Of a stretch of DNA of 64,000 nucleotides, positions 22,817-32,873 are shown piece after piece. Origin of the DNA: Hyphodiscus hymeniophilus (Eukaryota; Ascomycota; Leotiomycetes; Helotiales; Hyphodiscaceae). A model generated the notes under the pieces. The model worked only from the letters and a program-made list of their open reading frames with translations. It made no database searches and was not told the DNA's origin. Location of the stretch: positions 1,116,001-1,180,000 of the forward strand of contig VNKQ01000014.1 in NCBI GenBank assembly GCA_016508695.1, in the 5' to 3' direction. Every line of letters begins with the position of its first letter. Position 1 is the first letter of the stretch. The position numbers and the translations under genes are program-made.

Positions 22817-23325
22817 TGCTACTTTGTCGTTTGAAGCGGGTCAGAGATTGACAGCAAGAAAATGAGGCGTATCCGGAGAAAAGTTGTCATAGAACAAACC
22901 CATGTCATTGCAATTCTCCGACATCCGTAAGGGGTTGTTTCACTCAAGTTCAGTCTGATTTATTTTGGGAGCTCTGGTGGCTCGATTCCAAATGCTGACT
23001 GAGGGTTAATCGAATCTGCCAGTAAGGACCCTTTTGTTCTCTGGAATGAGGATTCCATACCGGGCGTCTATTGGCTAGATAACTTAGATGCCCGCGCCTC
23101 TGGTGTCCTCCGTGTCTCGAAGCTCTTGCGTCATTTCTCACCAGCATTAACTAATCAGCTCTTCGTCCATCCATCCTCGGCCTCAAGTCAAGCAACTACA
23201 TATAAAGCATTGCCCCCTTCTCTCACATCTAGACCAATTATCCCGCAATTACACTACAACATCAGTTGCCCAACATTTCGTTTCTACGCAGACTCTTCAC
23301 CTCGACGACGGTCACTTCAGCAAAC
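22817..23325. promoter_or_regulatory. divergent promoter region of BAG and glutaredoxin genes
   Basis: 509 bp separate the two divergent start codons. No specific box could be assigned. Confidence 0.4.
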
Positions 23326-23739
23326 ATGTCTGCCGCAAAGACCAAGGCCCAAACCATCATTGAGGAGAATCCAGTCGGTACTTATCATCCTTTGCGTCTC
23401 ACCTCATAGCCATGCTAACTTACCTGTAGTTGTCTTCTCAAAGTCCTACTGCCCATACTGCAAAGCGACCAAATCCCTTCTCGACCAATCGGGAGCCAAG
23501 TACTTCACCATCGAGCTCGATCAAGTTGGTACGTCTACCACTCTACCACACAAGTTAATATGTGAAGCTAACCAGTGATAGATGATGGATCCGCTATACA
23601 AGCTGCATTGAAAGAAATCAACGGCCAGACTTCCGTGCCGAATATCTACATCAAGCAACAACACATTGGTGGAAACTCCGATCTCCAGGCTCGTAAGAAC
23701 AGTCTTAGCAACTTGTTAAAAGATGCTGGTGCTTTGTAA
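23326..23739 (+). CDS. dithiol glutaredoxin
   Basis: Small glutathione-dependent thiol-disulfide oxidoreductase, 102 residues. Exons 23326-23377, 23430-23528 and 23582-23739; introns are 52 and 53 nt. The active site CPYC lies in VVFSKSYCPYCKATKSLL. The cis-proline/glutathione-binding TSVPNIYIKQQHIGG and the LQARKNSLSNLLKDAG tail complete the fold. The ATG at 23326 has good context. The same frame upstream contains a stop near 23230 and no earlier ATG, so the cytosolic form is predicted; a mitochondrial leader would need an extra 5' exon. Function is redox defence and deglutathionylation, as for yeast Grx1/Grx2. Confidence 0.94.
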
Positions 23740-23943
23740 AGCATGTCAAGCTCGTAAGGATATGACACATGGCATGCGGGAGGTAAAGGGGATTCATTTT
23801 TCTGGATGCATATATGGCATGCGTCGGCCGTTGTTTTGAAGAAAGATGCGAAGCAATGGAAAGATTTACCTCAAGCTCTGACAAAGGATGAACTGGGCTA
23901 TTTTTTATTCCGAAGCGGTGCAATATGATACACTTTACACACT

Positions 23944-25131
23944 CTATACATGAACTTGAGTAGCAACCGTTCCAATGGGTCTCTCCACGAATTCCAGCAC
24001 GCCATCAACAATATTCTTCCTGGCGACTTCACTCGCGACCGTTTTCCCTGCCAAATAATTCAACCAAACAGCCCTACTAATTCTCTCATCCTCCACCACC
24101 CCTAATTTCTGTGCCCCAACCTTCCCATCATCATAAGAAATCGCCAAGCGTCCCCTGCGATCCCTACTTAACAGCAACTCCTTTCCCTTCGGTACGCTTC
24201 CCCTATTCAACAAAGTTTTAAACTCCGCCAGGGCAACCCCAAAGCTCTCTTCCGCATATTCAACCTTATTCGCTGGTGTCTGCGACCTAGCAGTAATCTG
24301 TCTTACCCACGCATCCCTCAAGTGATGGAAATCTGTATTCCTTGTCGGCACAATGCGGATCAGGGTCCTTAACCCCATATCCCTCAATACATCCCCCCAG
24401 ACCTTCTCACTCTCCTCAGGATCAAACAGCAACCGCTTGAGGTCCTCTTTCTCACCGGCTACCAACGTCGATGCTCCTGGCGCAATTTTACCAACCAGGC
24501 TTGACTGTAACGCAGCGATGTCGTCTGTTGCAATGTAGAGACCCACGACATAGACTTGTATGCCGAGGAAGCTGACAGTGCGTATCCCGAGGCCTACAAG
24601 CTGGTATTCCACCTCCCCATCTGCATCCGCAAATCCCAGAACACGAGGGAATGTAGGGACCGTACTCGTGCCTGTATGCACAACATCAGGAATTTCCTCT
24701 GGTTCCTCGCCCAACTTCTGAACCACAACTTTTCGCTCTTTGCCTAGCACAATCATCGGATCATCTTTACGTCCGGAGTCCATCTTTGCTGCCCCTCCTG
24801 AGCCTGAGCCACTAGGAGGGAGTTCGATTGAGGTGGCAGTTAGCCAAATTCCCGCCATGCCGAAGATAAATCCGGCAGCTGCATAATAGGAGCGGCGTTT
24901 ATAGTAGGCGCGGCGTTGAACTTCGAGACGGTGGAGGGTTATGGGATCGATTGAAGGACGGTCAGCCGAGGTTTTTCTAGCGAGCATTCGGACGGAGGGG
25001 GATTGGGAAAGGCGTCGGCATTGAGGGTGTGAGTTGCGAGGAGCAAGAATATGAGCAGGTATGCGTGGTGGCATTTTGGAGGTTGTTGTGTTGCTCGTGG
25101 CGGGAAGGAGAGTTTGGAGGCAGGTGGGCAT
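23944..25131 (-). CDS. AIM18: altered inheritance of mitochondria protein 18 (chalcone-isomerase-like)
   Basis: Single-exon gene for 395 residues. An Arg/Ser-rich N-terminus suits a mitochondrial targeting sequence; a second ATG at residue 20 is an alternative start. A transmembrane helix lies at about 82-101 (YYAAAGFIFGMAGIWLTAT). The chalcone-isomerase-like domain covers about residues 150-385, with LVGLGIRTVSFLGIQVYVVG and IRIVPTRNTDFHHLRDAWVR as its best conserved blocks. Yeast Aim18 is a mitochondrial inner-membrane protein of this fold that lacks flavonoid substrates and binds haem. The gene converges on the glutaredoxin gene with 204 bp between stop codons. Confidence 0.93.
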   Translation of the reverse strand: MPTCLQTLLPATSNTTTSKMPPRIPAHILAPRNSHPQCRRLSQSPSVRMLARKTSADRPSIDPITLHRLEVQRRAYYKRRSYYAAAGFIFGMAGIWLTATSIELPPSGSGSGGAAKMDSGRKDDPMIVLGKERKVVVQKLGEEPEEIPDVVHTGTSTVPTFPRVLGFADADGEVEYQLVGLGIRTVSFLGIQVYVVGLYIATDDIAALQSSLVGKIAPGASTLVAGEKEDLKRLLFDPEESEKVWGDVLRDMGLRTLIRIVPTRNTDFHHLRDAWVRQITARSQTPANKVEYAEESFGVALAEFKTLLNRGSVPKGKELLLSRDRRGRLAISYDDGKVGAQKLGVVEDERISRAVWLNYLAGKTVASEVARKNIVDGVLEFVERPIGTVATQVHV

Positions 25132-26468
25132 GATGCTGGTTCGCTTGTGGAATCTGGGGAAGCTCGTACCTACTGTGCTCTAGCTTATTAGAGCCTCCAA
25201 CACAGCCTTGCTTGGCAACAAATAAAGAATGCAAGAAAGAAACTTCGAGTTTTCGATATGCCTTGCTACATTGATCATAAGTATACTTGGATGTCGTAAA
25301 GTTATATAATGCATAATTGCGGGATCCAGTCGCTCAAAGGGGTCCAGCGTGCCTGCCTGTAGAAAAGGTATTTATCAACTTCCGCAAATACCGCAAGGTA
25401 TTGATGCAAGCCTTTGAATGTAGTAAGAAACCAATAATATATTTGTCGGTTTCAGAAGAGGAAACGCGTTTTAAGCGTAGAGGACATTCCGTTTTCGAAT
25501 TAGTAGACCGAAAATGCGTGAAGCAATTATTAGCAGTGTCAGTGCGTCTAATATCTATCTAGTCATCACGTTATGAGATCATTGGAATTTTCATGTAACA
25601 TTTGGTTGCATCTAGGACGCTAGAAATTTCTGATGGAGTCATACATATGCTTCAGCTTTATAGACACTTTTTGCTTCGACCACGCATGCCACCTCTGTAC
25701 TACTCAAGCCAGCTCGTCGTTCTTGAGGTGCTGGTGCGCAGCTTTGAGCAAAGTGTCTGAGTTTTGTAGGGCATCCAGCTTGCTTGAGGAATTGCCGGTG
25801 TGCCAAGGAATCCAAATCTGAAAGTCGGAAATTCTGGTCAGCGCTGCCTATGCAGAGTACTCAGCGCTCATCATTGATACCATTCGATCACATGATCCCT
25901 TTATGTGAAGCTTCTGACACCTAAATAGCTAAGGCACTTTCCTGTGCTCTTCTCCTACGTCGCTGATCTACTGGTTGATTGAGTGGGCCCGATTAAGCCC
26001 AGTCTGCGGACGAAGGAACTCGGGAACTCTCTCTTGCCCCACCTGATTTTTTCTTTGACTTCCTTGAAATCCTGTAGAGGTTCAATGGGCAGTAAATACA
26101 AAGTTTTGTTGACTTGAATAAATGAGGCTGCGCTTGAATGTATGTTCTCAATATTGTGAATGGATGAGTTACGTATTAGAAGGCTATTGGGAAAAGCAAA
26201 GTAGTTGTTTGACATGCTTTTTGAAGGAATTTGTGCAAGCAAGTCTTTGTAAGCTTATGCGTTTCGAAAATTGACTTGAGATGTCTGAATAAAAAAATTG
26301 GATTAAGCAACAGGACCATCAAAGCCGGCAATGTTGCATCTCTATCCTCAAACCCCATAGAGTCTTGAGATTGAATTCACTAAGAAAAGACGTTTCAAAG
26401 AGGTGGATTAATTACCAGAGGTACATTGCCCCTTCGATGTGTTCTACTCATGTCACTCAGGAGTTCGC
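25132..26468. other. intergenic, nothing recognised
   Basis: About 1.3 kb upstream of AIM18. Open frames of 60-95 codons lack motifs or splice structure I can support. Confidence 0.45.
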
Positions 26469-26789
26469 TTAAGCTCGCCTACCTAATCGGGACAAAAGAG
26501 AGTGCGCATCAAAAAATTCCTCAATAGAGAGCAACAGCACAATAAGGAACAGAACGCATGCCATGTACAACATATGCCCAACAAAAATATAATTCACATC
26601 CACAAGGTGAGAAATACTAGCAACAGGTAGTTTCGATCTACCGACCTCCGGGTACCCAGCTATGAGCCCTGTGGAATGTTAGTTCGAGGTAAAGAAGCAA
26701 ATTCAGGAAGTATCATACCGGCGCGCTTCCACCTATTTCAGGGTTAGTAAAGATCACCAAACAAAGATAAACTTAACGTACTGCGCCAT
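26469..26789 (-). CDS. possible small spliced single-pass membrane protein
   Basis: Candidate 73-residue protein of unknown function. Proposed exons: 26789-26782, 26732-26719 and 26668-26469, with introns of 49 and 50 nt that have good donors (GTACGT, GTATGA) and AG acceptors; the frame closes at TAA. The start reads MAQWKRAG, superficially like the start of mitochondrial ATP-synthase epsilon-type subunits, but the rest does not match that family. A hydrophobic helix (HMLYMACVLFLIVLLLS) lies in the C-terminal half, followed by an acidic then basic tail. I chose this model from splice signals alone. It could be a chance arrangement or the remnant of an older gene. Confidence 0.35.
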
Positions 26790-27228
26790 GTTGCTTGTTC
26801 GATTGACATGACATGTTGTAAATCATTATATGAGTAGTGACATTTCTGGGAGCGGATATGAGTCACACATCCCCACTTGTGACATCTCCTAGATTCTTAC
26901 AAAATAGAAAAGTCCAATGAGATCAACTACGACAACATTGGACTTGCAATGTGTATCATATTTATGCATTGTCTCTATTGAGACATCCCATATATTGCAA
27001 GTCATGTAGTACTTTGCCAGATGCAATCGCCAATTGGTTTTCAATGTCTTAGCAAGTACTATCCAACTACACAAATACCACTTTCCTGCTCTCAAATCTA
27101 ACTCATAACAAGAATGAAACAATTGACCTATGGTGGAACTGTTGTCCCTACTGTACCCTGGATTTGAATATAACCTTCACAATGCAAAACAATCTAGACG
27201 TAAACAGCTAAATGTAACACCCAAGGCT
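26790..27228. other. intergenic, nothing recognised
   Basis: About 440 bp of fairly AT-rich DNA with no supported gene. Confidence 0.4.
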
Positions 27229-28200
27229 TCACCGCGCAGCCTGTTGCGCGGCTAGGGATCGACCGTTCAAACCATATGCATTAGAACCTGTGTCAAAAGG
27301 TGTCTGAAATCTCTCTGATACTTCGCCCCGTAAGTGTCGTGTGTCGCTTGATGAAGGGCCGCCGTAGTGTCCCACATTGCCATGTCGTTGTTGTTCTCCC
27401 GATGATGTACTAACTTGTATTCCGGCTTCTGTATATGCTCGAAGGATTCTTTGATGAGTGCCTGTCCCTCGTCTATAGGCATACCCTCGATGTAATGCGG
27501 ATATGAAGTAACATAGAGACTATATCTTCCGCTCGGTTCGTGAAATGAGTCTATCTTGTGTTTCGCCATCACATAATCCAAAAAGTCGATGTTCTTGTAA
27601 ATTTCCATGTTGGGATTTGCCATCTTGCGATTGTGGTAGATTGAATTACAGCCAACCAGATCCTTGATCTTCTCCTTCATCTCGTCAGACAGGTCGTCAT
27701 GGGCGGCGCGGGAATTCGAGTATTCTGTCTGGCCGCCCGTGCCTTGTGGCGGAAGCTCATGGGCACGTAACATTGAAAAGCGTGGCCGTCGAGGGTTGAG
27801 ACTCCATGAGCATGCCATGTAGCGTTGCCGTTCTTGGCTGCAAAGTATGTTTGCCTGGGTCATGCTCGGTGAGAAATATCATCGTTCGAACACGTGTGCC
27901 AGAACCTCGGTGTTTAGCCGAGCTGTCTAGCTCTCCAAAATTTTGGCCGAATTCGACCAATTTGTCGTCATCCAGTTCGGTTTTGCAGAAGATCAGAACC
28001 CCATACTTGCTGGCAACGTCCTCTATGTCTTGGTAACGTCGTCTGGAATTGGCTTGGAGTAGTCGACTCCATCGATCTCAGCTGCAAAGGTTGGAGCCAA
28101 AGGTGTGGCCTTGAGCTTGGTTGCAACAGGCGTATTAGGCTACGACTGTGGATTGCAAATGTGTAATGGATTCAGGAAATTGAGATCGTGATCCTGACAT
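27229..28200 (-). pseudogene. TauD/TfdA-type 2-oxoglutarate dioxygenase, frameshifted
   Basis: Remains of an Fe(II)/2-oxoglutarate-dependent dioxygenase of the fungal TauD/TfdA family. Recognisable blocks lie in order in different frames: FAAEIDGVDYSKPIPDDV; VASKYGVLIFCKTELDDDKL and FGELD; ATWHA; NPRRPRFSMLRAHELPPQGT with GGQTEY; IKDLVGCNSIYHNRKMA; and WDTTAALHQATHDTYGAKY. The end NAYGLNG is followed by a TGA at 27229. Frame changes are needed near 28143, 28030, between about 27850 and 27900, near 27805 and near 27300. Several are one-base changes inside conserved motifs, so introns cannot explain them. The WHA block would be expected to continue with the iron-binding Asp. An ATG at 28200 is a plausible old start. 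The copy is not RIP-like (it keeps GC-rich codons), so it died by small indels. Confidence 0.85.
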
Positions 28201-29390
28201 TTGATTGTTGTGACCAAATCATTTGGCTAGCTCGAGAGATTTATGGTTATACGCCTCTGCCCCCAAAACTATAAGCTTCTCAGCCACGGAAAGCCATAAC
28301 AATTGGAATGTCTCCGGAAATTTTTATCCGCATTGCGTGCTTCGTTGCCCAATGGTCAATTTTAGGTCAGAAAATGGCCGGAAACTCCGTTCCCCACAAC
28401 TAATGTACAGTGCCTTTACTTCGCCTCGTAGTGGTCTGCTGTGCAAAGGATGCCTCCGGCCTTTTTGCCAACAGTAGCGACATCAAAGGTGAAACGGATA
28501 TGTCTTTTGTCGAACAGCTTTGTTCCAGTAAAACTGATGCCAACTGCTCTGACTTGGTTAAGATCCGCAATCTTGGCACACAATGATATAGTACCTCTTC
28601 GCAATATCATAGGAGATCGCAAATCTCAAAGCTTGTGCTCTGTCAGAGGGTCAAATTACCACTGAGTTAGAGTAGCTTACGTAATGGTAGAGTTTCATTT
28701 TGATGCTGTATCAAGATTCCGTGCTGACTTCGATAGTCTCGAGCCTCTCCGCACCTCGTGCGCTCCCCTGACACAGGTATCATAGGAAAGGAATGAGCGA
28801 CTGAATTTGACTGCGGTGAAAGGAAATCTTTCATTTGAATTGTGGCGGCTTGTGATGGCTTGATGGAGATTCCACTGGTCAGCTCCGGGGTGTGTCTTAA
28901 TAACCTTTCACTTATCAATGCAGATTTGATGAAGACTGTGTTCTGCTGTCACAATGACTGTGTTGTTAACGAGCATAAAGGCTCCAAGGGATTCTGGAGC
29001 AGCTTAATATCACACGTATTGCGCTCACCTATCAGCCCAAATGGGTAAAATGAAATGCCTCAGGTGCCTCAGACTAGGTATAGAGGTCTAAACCTCATAT
29101 TTCCGCATGATTCCGTTGGTATTGTTTAAGATACAAAGTAGACCGGACTAACATCAACAAAAAAAGCCAGCAAGTCACCACCCCAGCAGAGTCAGACACG
29201 CTGATACTTATCCCAAGCCTTTTCAAATAAAGTAATACCTCGCGGAATATCTATCTGATATTATCCCCCTAAGTTACCAGGGAATTGTACTACCCGCCTG
29301 ATCTAGTAAGATACCTAGCACGATGCGTAAACGAGCTACCTACCTAGGTAGTTTCGGCTAATCATAGAGCTTTATTTTAAGAAATCACCC
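28201..29390. other. transition from gene-bearing DNA to the AT-rich block
   Basis: An open minus-strand frame at 28416-28622 has no recognised relatives. From about 29,200 onward TpA density rises, and past about 29,390 the sequence is almost pure AT-rich repeat DNA. No gene supported. Confidence 0.5.
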
Positions 29391-29420
29391 GCTTAAATAT
29401 TATTAATTCTATAATACTTA

Positions 29421-29606
29421 CGGAGGTACAGCGTCGAAGTATTGAAATAGCGCTAGCATGGGATGGCCGCTGGCTCTGTTTATTTTCCCTCAGATAGAAG
29501 CATAGATTAAAACAATACTGCGATTCTTGTTAAACACACTACCAAATCGGGTTAAGACGTGGTACCCTTACTAGTGCTATGTTAATACTTCGACGCTATA
29601 CCTCCG
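29421..29606. mobile_element. Tc1/mariner-like MITE
   Basis: 186-bp element. The ends CGGAGGTACAGCGTCGAAGT and, inverted, CGGAGGTATAGCGTCGAAGT continue as imperfect inverted repeats for about 36 bp. It is flanked by TA on both sides (29419-29420, 29607-29608), the Tc1/mariner-type duplication. No coding capacity. It sits at the very border of the AT-rich block and is less eroded than its neighbours. Confidence 0.75.
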
Positions 29607-29890
29607 TATAGGCGGAACGCTTAGTTATCGACTGAAGCTCACCTAACCCCGATTGAAATAAGGTTTGAGTTGAGGTTGATTTTTTTAAGAGTTTAAGTCT
29701 ATTTTACACTCGAGTTAAGTTTAGAGATAAGTTATTTTAACTCTAATACTACTAGTTATTTTAACTCTATTAATCCCTACTAATTATATATATTATAATA
29801 TATATAATAAGTGTATACTTATATAGGAATATTAAAACTATTATTATTACCTTTAATATTTTTCTTAAAATATAATAAATATCTTTATAA

Positions 29891-30175
29891 TGTAGAAGGC
29901 ACAAGTCCCTAATATTATATAGAGCACAGAATCCGTGAATAATTACAACTCGAAATCGACAAATCCAAATAGGTAGAATTGTAGTGTTAGGTACGAATAT
30001 TAGGAATCGTCAATATAAGCTCAAAAGAATGTATCGTTATATAATAGTAATAGTTTTAAATAGAAGTGGTTGTTGATAGTATTGATGCCCAGTACAAATT
30101 CCAGCTGCGAAGCATACCTAGCACTATATCATGTGACTTCCGCAAAAACGTGATTTCCCAGAACTGCCCCTCTAC
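29891..30175. mobile_element. solo LTR-like insertion, TGTAGA...TCTACA
   Basis: 285-bp segment, clearly richer in GC than its surroundings, beginning TGTAGA and ending TCTACA. It interrupts the 361-bp MITE, with ATAA on both sides. TG...CA ends fit a solo LTR; no internal domain remains. Orientation not determined. Confidence 0.55.
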
Positions 30176-30389
30176 AATAAAAAATAATATATAAAAGAAA
30201 AACTTATATAAGGGGCTCTTATTATTCTTTAACCCCCTGGGATTAACTCTAATTATTAACCTTAACCCGTTATATTTTAATTAAAAAAGTATCTTTAGGT
30301 ATATACCTTACCTTTCTAAGTAGTATACTATAATAAGAGTTAGGCTATTTTAACTCTACTCCCGGCTACTTTAACTCTATTAGTCCTTA

Positions 30390-31242
30390 TATTGCGTTTT
30401 GATAACTTGGCAAAAGCAAACGCGCTTACTTCTTTTAAGCTAGCTATTCTAGGCTATACGTTATAACGTAATATATAGTTACGTGACTACTTTCTAATAT
30501 ACTCCTTAGGTTATAGTACAATTTCTAAGCTATATAACCTATAATTATATAATCTCGCTTAATTAACGCATATAAATATAGCTTAAAAATCTATATATAC
30601 TTTATTACTTAGGGGCTTATACCTAATTAGGCCGACGTAGCGCGTATATAATATAGTTTAATTACGACTACTATATTAACTAGGCTTATAACTATTGCGT
30701 TTTAATAACTTAGTAAAAGCAAATACGCTTATTTCTTTTAAGCTAATTATTCTAGGCTATATATTATAACGCAATATATACTCACGTGACTTCTTTTTGA
30801 CATATAGAAAAATCAACGGCCTAAGCTAGTATTAAAAAGTGGTCACGTGACTATATATTACATTATAACGTATAGTCTAAAATAATTAACTTAAAAGAAA
30901 TAAGTATATTTACTTTTACTAAGTTATTAAAACGCAATAATTATAAGCCCGGTTAGTATAGTAATTATAATTAAATTATATTATATACGCGTTATATTAG
31001 CCTAATTAAGTATAGGCCCCTAAGTAATAAAGTATATACGGATTTTCGGGTTATATTTATATGTGTTAATTAAGCGAGATCACATAATTATAAGTCATAT
31101 AACTTAGAAATCGCGCTATAACCTAGGGAGTATATTAGAAAGTGGTCACGTGACTATATATTATATTATAACGTATAGCTTAAAATAGCTAGCTTAAAAG
31201 AAGTAAGCGCGTTTACTTTTACTAAGTTGTTAAAACGCAATA
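30390..31242. repeat. 853-bp foldback element (long inverted repeat)
   Basis: Two arms of about 300 bp (30390-30692 and 30940-31242) are inverted copies of one another along their whole length, differing mainly by transitions. Ends read TATTGCGTTTTGATAACTTG. CCTTA is duplicated at 30385-30389 and 31243-31247. The centre is occupied by a smaller palindrome of the same family (30693-30939). Confidence 0.8.
30693..30939. repeat. inner 247-bp foldback nested at the palindrome centre
   Basis: Arms of about 100 bp start TATTGCGTTTTAATAACTTA and end with its inverted counterpart; the loop is about 45 bp (near 30795-30840). It shares its terminal 100 bp with the outer foldback, including the TCACGTGAC motif. 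Confidence 0.7.
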
Positions 31243-31531
31243 CCTTATTAATTATATATACTATAATATGTATAATAAGCTTGCGTCTATATAAAAATAT
31301 TAAAACTATTATAATTACTTTTAATATTCTTTTTAAAGTATAATAAATATATTTTTAAGAAATAATATATAAAAGATACCCTATACGGGCGGCTCTTACC
31401 GCCTTCTAACCCCCCGGAACTAACCCTAACTATTAACTCTAACCCATTGTGTTTTAGTAGAGAAAGTATCTCTAGACACGAGAGTATCTCTAGGCACGTA
31501 TATTTATTAGGTATACCCTCGAAGAGTTAAA

Positions 31532-31889
31532 TGTTACAACTACCTAATAGCTTATGGCCTAAGGCTTGGTAACTAGGCTATAAGAGAATTATAAGTAGAG
31601 ATCACAGGAGTAGAGGCTACTCCAGAGTCACGTGATTAGATTAGTTGTCTTAGAAGGATTAATGTTCTAATCTAACTAATCTAATTAATTTAGGGGAACA
31701 AAGGTTTTATATAAGTAAGTAATATTTCCTTAGTAAATAAAAGCTTCGGACTTAACTCAAATAAAGTATCTTTATATATACTTAGTAACTCGCAGTAATT
31801 GTATATATCTTACCTACTAATAATTCCCCTGCCTACCTAACCTAACTAACTTGCCTATAATCCACTACCAGGAATCGAGGTTTGTTATA
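31532..31889. mobile_element. solo LTR with 5-bp target duplication
   Basis: 358-bp insertion starting TGTTACAACTACC and ending GGTTTGTTATA (CA changed to TA, as expected from RIP). TTAAA is duplicated at 31527-31531 and 31890-31894. Removing it restores the sister-MITE sequence. No internal domain or second LTR is present. The family is different from the Copia copies in this window. Confidence 0.7.
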
Positions 31890-31960
31890 TTAAAGTAGCC
31901 GGGAGTGGAGTTGAAATAGCTTAACCCCTATTTTAACTCTTAGAGAGTATACTTATTATA

Positions 31961-32321
31961 GGGTTAAGCTATTTCAACTCTACTCCCGGCTACTTTAAGT
32001 CTTTAACTCTATTAGTCCTTACTAGTAATATACACTGTAGTACGTATAGTAAGTTTGCGCCCGTGCGGGAATATTAAAACTATAACAATTATCTTTTAAT
32101 TCTTTTCTAAACATATACAAATATAATTAAGAAAGAAAAACACATTAAATATATCAGTATACAGAGGCTCTCACCGCCCTCTAACCCCCTAGAACTAACC
32201 CGAACCACTAACTCTAACCCGCTATATTTTAGTAGAGAAAGTATCTCTTAGGCACGTTCGTCTCTAGGTGTACTCCCTAAGAGTTAAAGTGGCCGGGAGT
32301 AGAGTTGAAATAGCTTAACCC
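31961..32321. mobile_element. intact 361-bp MITE
   Basis: GGGTTAAGCTATTTCAACTC at the left and its inverted counterpart GAAATAGCTTAACCC at the right, with the terminal repeats extending about 38 bp (..TACTCCCGGCTACTTTAA). Same internal sequence as copies at 58814 and 59935. It lies inside an older copy of its own family. Confidence 0.78.
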
Positions 32322-32376
32322 TAAAATAGCTAGTACTGAAGTCAAAACAGCTTATCCCTAGGTTTAAGTTAAAAAT

Positions 32377-32454
32377 AAGCTATTTTAATTCTAATATCAG
32401 CTATTTTAACTCTTAGGGGGTATACTTATTATATACTTACAAAGGTATATACTA
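32377..32454. mobile_element. fragment of a 361-bp-class MITE end
   Basis: AATAAGCTATTTTAATTC followed by AGCTATTTTAACTCTTAG and GGGGGTATACTTATTA matches the left end of the copy at 59935, then stops at the next element. Only this end is seen here. Confidence 0.5.
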
Positions 32455-32854
32455 TAGGGGCACTAGTATAAGTATTTGACTAGGGCTAACCTTGTTTACT
32501 TATAATTACACTAAAAATTGTTTTTAAATTAGTTTGGAATTAACTAGGGTTAACCATGGTTAACCAAGGTTAATTATATTATTATTAGTAAATTAGTCAA
32601 AATTCAAAGCTTAATCCGCGAAACGGGTCAAACTAATATAAAAATTAAACCCGGTTTAAATAAAGTTTAACTATATTAAAAAAATAGGTTTTTTTATAAA
32701 AATTATTCTTTAAATACTTTAACCTATTTAGGTTGATAGCTAAGCGCCCTAATATTGTTTTTCCTAATTTAGCCGAATTTTCAACTCGCTTAATTTTAGC
32801 GTTAAAACTAGGTTAGTTATAGCTTAATCGAGAAATTTAAACTTAATTCAATTA

Positions 32855-32873
32855 GGGACGGGCTATAACAACT
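32855..32873. mobile_element. terminal fragment of a GGGACGGGC-type DNA element
   Basis: GGGACGGGCTATAACAACT is the terminal inverted-repeat end seen in copies at 44545 and 63107, here cut off after 19-20 bp by the Copia LTR. The partner end cannot be assigned with confidence. Confidence 0.5.

Larger units (their letters stand above)
30347..31927. mobile_element. 361-bp-class MITE, split by a foldback element and a solo LTR
   Basis: Ends GAGTTAGGCTATTTTAACTC (30347) and, inverted, GAAATAGCTTAACCC (31927). After subtracting the foldback (853 bp plus 5-bp duplication) and the solo LTR (358 bp plus 5-bp duplication), 360 bp remain, matching intact family members. The internal landmark AGTATCTCTAGGCACG is shared with other copies. 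Confidence 0.75.
29724..32358. mobile_element. 8-bp-TSD MITE (361-bp class), split by four nested insertions
   Basis: Left end GAGATAAGTTATTTTAACTC at 29724. The right end, reading as the inverted counterpart (CAGCTTATCCC), stops at 32358. Flanks TAAGTTTA (29716-29723) and TAGGTTTA (32359-32366) are an 8-bp target duplication with one transition. Removing a solo LTR, a sister MITE that itself carries two insertions, and a second sister MITE leaves about 390 bp, close to the 361-365 bp of intact copies. Confidence 0.65.

Noticed and set aside
28416..28622. 68-codon minus-strand frame next to the dioxygenase pseudogene
   Set aside because: Reads smoothly but I recognise no family, and no exons extend it; too weak to annotate as a gene.
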